From: Clostridia bacterium
GTDB lineage: Bacteria; Bacillota; Clostridia; Oscillospirales; CAG-272
NCBI GenBank assembly: GCA_900770145.1
Contig: CAAGJL010000031.1
Location: forward strand, 1-17,105
Length of the DNA: 17,105 nt
Direction of reading: 5' to 3'
This document shows, in pieces, positions 14,811 to 17,105 of the stretch. Position numbers and translations under genes: made by a program. Within the stretch, counting starts at the first letter, position 1. Each line of letters begins with the position of its first letter. The notes beneath the pieces were generated by a model that had not been told where the DNA came from, did no database searches, and saw nothing but the letters and a program-made list of their open reading frames with translations.

Positions 14811-14950
14811 CAATAAGCTTTCGCACCAACACCACAGCGGCAGTTGCCCCACCTGTGGAGCTGTTAGCCCCCGCCGAAGGCAGTATTTGCAAAGCGGTCG
14901 GCAACTAACCCCGAATATTGGGCGAGCGCGCCTAACATGACGCGCGCCGA
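14811..14950. other. Convergent intergenic region
   Basis: This gap separates the ends of mutY and the alpha/beta hydrolase gene. It holds several small inverted repeats: CCACAG/CTGTGG (14832-14837 with 14853-14858), AGTTGCC/GGCAACT (14842-14848 with 14900-14906) and GCGCG/CGCGC (14926-14930 with 14941-14945). None is followed by a T-run, so no standard intrinsic terminator can be named. No coding frame is convincing. Confidence 0.5.
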
Positions 14951-16000
14951 TTACAGCCAGCCAAGCGCCTGCATTTGCCGGCGCACTTCCCCCCACACGG
15001 TATCCACGCACCACCAATGCCCGCACTCGGTGAGAATCAGATTACAATTTTCCGGCTTGCCTGCCTTTTTGTAAATCGCCTTGACCGTTTCAAACCCGCG
15101 CGTAACGCCGTTCACCAGAAAAATATCGTCCAAAATCCCGTTGATACACGTCAGCGGGCGGGGCGCAATCAGCCCCGCAACATCCTGCATATCAAAATAT
15201 TCCAGCGCCCGCGGGATGTAATTGCAGGTGCAATGATACTTTTTGGCAATGCTCTCCCCATATGTGCAGAACGCGCAGCTGGGTACGCTGAGCCCGATGC
15301 GGCTGTCATACGCCGCGGCGTAATAGGAAATCGTGCCCCCGCCGGAGTTGCCGGTAATGGCAATCCTGCCGGTGTCACACTCCGGGAAACGCGCCAGTTG
15401 GTCAATCGCACAGCTGATGTCAAAGCACCGCTCCCCGATCAGCGTTCTGCCAAGCAGCAGCGCCGTCATCGCCTCATAGTGACAACCCGCGCGATTCCGG
15501 CTGGGGTGCACCTCACGAAAATCGGTGTTTTCCGCAGCGCGGCAGCCCATGCCGCGCTGCTCGATTGCAAGGGCAATATACCCCTCCCGCACCGCCTGAA
15601 TGGCAAACTGCCCGCGCGGCTGGTAGGCCTTGTCCTCCTCGTAGATCACCTGCCCCACCGAGTTGTGAAACCCGGTGGAATGCCCCTGCATGGTGATCAC
15701 CACCGGGTATTTTTCCTTTCCCATATCCGGAATCAGCAGGTAGCAGGGCACCGTGACTTGCGGCTCACTCTCAAAAGTGAAGCGGATTTCGCGGTAGCCG
15801 TCCTTTTTCTCCTCGCTCTCCAACTCAAACCGCGGGGCGCGGGGGCGCTCCGGCATCCGGTCAAGCCCGGTCAGCGACAGGAACGCCGCGCGCAGCTTCT
15901 CCTGCCATTTTTCAAAATCCGCACGGGGGGAAAAGCCGAGCGCAGGGGTTGCTTCTCTCACCAACAGGTCATGGCATTTGGCGCCGTTTTCCGGTTTCAT
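14951..16000 (-). CDS. Alpha/beta hydrolase, acetyl-esterase/dienelactone hydrolase-like
   Basis: This 349-residue serine hydrolase shows the nucleophile elbow GNSGGG (217-222, Ser219), a likely acid Asp291 or Asp292 in NGILDDIF, and His328 in ECGHWW. The layout resembles Abhydrolase_7, acetyl xylan esterase and prolyl-oligopeptidase-type hydrolases. There is no signal peptide, and many cysteines (about 15) suggest a cytoplasmic protein. It starts 12 bases after the DUF445 stop, and its AAAGGAGAG site overlaps that stop codon, so the two are cotranscribed. The substrate cannot be predicted; de-esterification of imported carbohydrate or aromatic esters is a family-level guess. Confidence 0.75.
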   Translation of the reverse strand: MKPENGAKCHDLLVREATPALGFSPRADFEKWQEKLRAAFLSLTGLDRMPERPRAPRFELESEEKKDGYREIRFTFESEPQVTVPCYLLIPDMGKEKYPVVITMQGHSTGFHNSVGQVIYEEDKAYQPRGQFAIQAVREGYIALAIEQRGMGCRAAENTDFREVHPSRNRAGCHYEAMTALLLGRTLIGERCFDISCAIDQLARFPECDTGRIAITGNSGGGTISYYAAAYDSRIGLSVPSCAFCTYGESIAKKYHCTCNYIPRALEYFDMQDVAGLIAPRPLTCINGILDDIFLVNGVTRGFETVKAIYKKAGKPENCNLILTECGHWWCVDTVWGEVRRQMQALGWL

Positions 16001-16012
16001 CTTCTCTCTCCT

Positions 16013-16897
16013 TTACATCAGATTGATCAGCATCGTGATCAACCCCAAAATAAATCCGATTACGCCGCCAAGCCAGATGACGGCGTTCAGTTCCTTTTTC
16101 ATCACGGAAAGCACCAGCGTTTCCAGTTCTTTGGCGGGCATGGCGTTGATTTTTTCCTCCACGATTTCGGCAAGGTGAAATTTGCTGGAAAGTTCTTTGG
16201 CAAACGCGCCGATCAGGTGCTCATACGCATTGCGCACCAGCCCTGCCAACGCCTCCTTGCCCCCCACGAGGTCAGCGGGGGTGCGCGCCTCCATCGCGGA
16301 GAGTTCCGCCGCCAGTTTTTCGCGCAGTTTTTCCCTGCCTGCGCCGTCCAGATATTCGTTGACCTTATCGCTGACCGGCTGGGCAAAAGAAGCGATGAGA
16401 GAGTCGGTCACAAACATCCGCAACAGCGGATTTGCCGCCGCCGCGTTTTTCAGCGCGGCGCTCCCCTCGGTCAGCACCAATGCGGCGGGGTCAAACTCCT
16501 TGACCGCGGCAAGGATTTTCTCCTCCAGAAAGTCCAGAATTTTCTCGCGTTTTTCGGGGTACGCTTCCCGAAAGACATTTGCCCCCATCACGCCGAAAAC
16601 CGGCAGTTCAGTCGCTTTGCGCACCACCACGTCGGCAATTTCGTCCGACAAAAAGACCCGGTAAAGGTCCTCCTCCCGCACCAGCGACTGACCGACCATC
16701 ACTCCCATCGCGTGCGCCAGCGCGGACTGACGGCGCGGAATAATCCCGGGGGTAAAGGGCACCCGCAAGCCGAAAATCCGCACCTCCCTCAGGGGGCGGA
16801 ACAGCATTTTCACGGCGATATAGTTGGTGATAATGCCGATTACAAGCCCGATCACGGGACCAGAAAGCATCCCCGCAATTTTCAGAAACTGCTCCAT
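16013..16897 (-). CDS. DUF445 family membrane-anchored protein
   Basis: This 294-residue protein has the DUF445 hallmark block near the N terminus: an N-terminal membrane segment (about 8-27), TNYIAVKMLFRP (24-35) and PFTPGIIPRR (47-56). A long charged helical middle follows, with a second hydrophobic segment at the C terminus (about 273-294). This fits a hairpin-like protein held in the membrane at both ends, as in B. subtilis YheB. The molecular function of the family is unknown. The start is at 16897 after a TGAGGT site. It is the first gene of a two-gene operon with the hydrolase. Confidence 0.87.
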   Translation of the reverse strand: MEQFLKIAGMLSGPVIGLVIGIITNYIAVKMLFRPLREVRIFGLRVPFTPGIIPRRQSALAHAMGVMVGQSLVREEDLYRVFLSDEIADVVVRKATELPVFGVMGANVFREAYPEKREKILDFLEEKILAAVKEFDPAALVLTEGSAALKNAAAANPLLRMFVTDSLIASFAQPVSDKVNEYLDGAGREKLREKLAAELSAMEARTPADLVGGKEALAGLVRNAYEHLIGAFAKELSSKFHLAEIVEEKINAMPAKELETLVLSVMKKELNAVIWLGGVIGFILGLITMLINLM

Positions 16898-16912
16898 TTT
16901 AACCTCACAAAT

Positions 16913-16927
16913 CCCGGCGCCGCCGGG
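16913..16927. repeat. GC hairpin in the DUF445 leader
   Basis: CCCGGC, a three-base loop and GCCGGG form a perfect 6-bp stem. On the plus strand it is followed by TTTTTCTTT, so it looks like an intrinsic terminator for rightward transcription. On the minus strand it falls in the DUF445 5' leader, about 15 bases before the start codon and just upstream of the ribosome binding site. Confidence 0.55.
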
Positions 16928-16936
16928 TTTTTCTTT

Positions 16937-16965
16937 ATTTTACCACACCCGCCCCGAAAAATCAA
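16937..16965 (-). promoter_or_regulatory. Promoter of the DUF445-hydrolase operon
   Basis: On the minus strand TTGATT (16965-16960), a 17-base spacer and TAAAAT (16942-16937) form a good sigma-A-type promoter, with TG placed for an extended -10. The predicted start is near 16930, giving a short leader that includes the GC hairpin. Confidence 0.78.
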
Positions 16966-17105
16966 GCGCAAGGCGCGGAGAAGATGGGGGACGCTATTCG
17001 GTCTTTGCACTTTGCCGACCCGAAGCTCCCCTCCGGGGTGGGAGCTTGCTCCCGCCGCGTTGTTGAAATGAAATTTCATACAGCAGGGGCATATGGAATG
17101 CCCCC
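16966..17105. other. Non-coding right edge with two hairpins
   Basis: No supported gene is present. Hairpin one has arms AAGCTCCC (17023-17030) and GGGAGCTT (17040-17047). Hairpin two has arms GGGGCAT (17086-17092) and ATGCCCC (17098-17104) over the loop ATGGA. A small palindrome, ATGAAATTTCAT, lies between them. The features look like dispersed intergenic repeats cut off by the window end. Confidence 0.5.

Noticed and set aside
14975..17071. A 698-codon plus-strand frame opposite the hydrolase and DUF445 genes
   Set aside because: It is antisense to two recognisable genes with good start signals, has a low-complexity basic composition and no family match.
16985..17105. Possible start of a plus-strand gene running off the right edge
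   Set aside because: An ATG follows a GGAG at too short a distance, the frame runs through two hairpins, and the peptide has no recognisable domain. It reads like translated intergenic repeat.

Overview
The window looks like chromosomal DNA of an uncultured, strictly anaerobic, GC-rich Clostridia-type bacterium. The evidence is strong AGGAGG-type ribosome binding sites, sigma-A-like TTGAC/TATAAT promoters, many oxygen-sensitive Fe-S proteins, and Flx-Hdr and SmsCB modules known from anaerobes. The assignment is inference from gene content. All real genes are accounted for, coding density is high, and no RNA gene, CRISPR array or insertion sequence was seen.

Region 1 (about 11770 down to 148, minus strand) is one long operon of eleven genes read right to left: fumC, hdrB, hdrC, hdrA, flxD, flxC, flxB, flxA, an iron-sulfur fumarate reductase subunit, a fumarate reductase flavoprotein, and an AspT-family transporter. 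It has a good promoter in front of fumC, a Rex-like operator just upstream of that promoter, and a strong hairpin terminator after the last gene. Together the genes read as a complete soluble pathway. Fumarase makes fumarate. FlxABCD takes electrons from NADH. HdrABC (HdrA being the presumed flavin bifurcation site) splits them between ferredoxin and a high-potential branch. That branch ends at a membrane-anchor-free fumarate reductase instead of a heterodisulfide or DsrC. The transporter would move the dicarboxylate or amino acid product. This coupling is the most interesting feature of the window.

Region 2 (11848-13562, plus strand) is divergent and encodes the two-gene minimal Fe-S assembly scaffold SmsC/SmsB (SufC/SufB-like), with its own good promoter. 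It sits back to back with an operon whose products need, by motif counting, about 17 Fe-S clusters.

Region 3 (13563-14810) holds a short tandem array of imperfect palindromes followed by mutY, a DNA glycosylase with its own [4Fe-4S] cluster.

Region 4 (16965 down to 14951, minus strand) is a two-gene operon with a clear promoter: a DUF445 membrane-associated protein and an alpha/beta hydrolase. Both window ends (1-147 and 16966-17105) are non-coding. The right end carries hairpins, one of which shares its loop with the palindromes in front of mutY.
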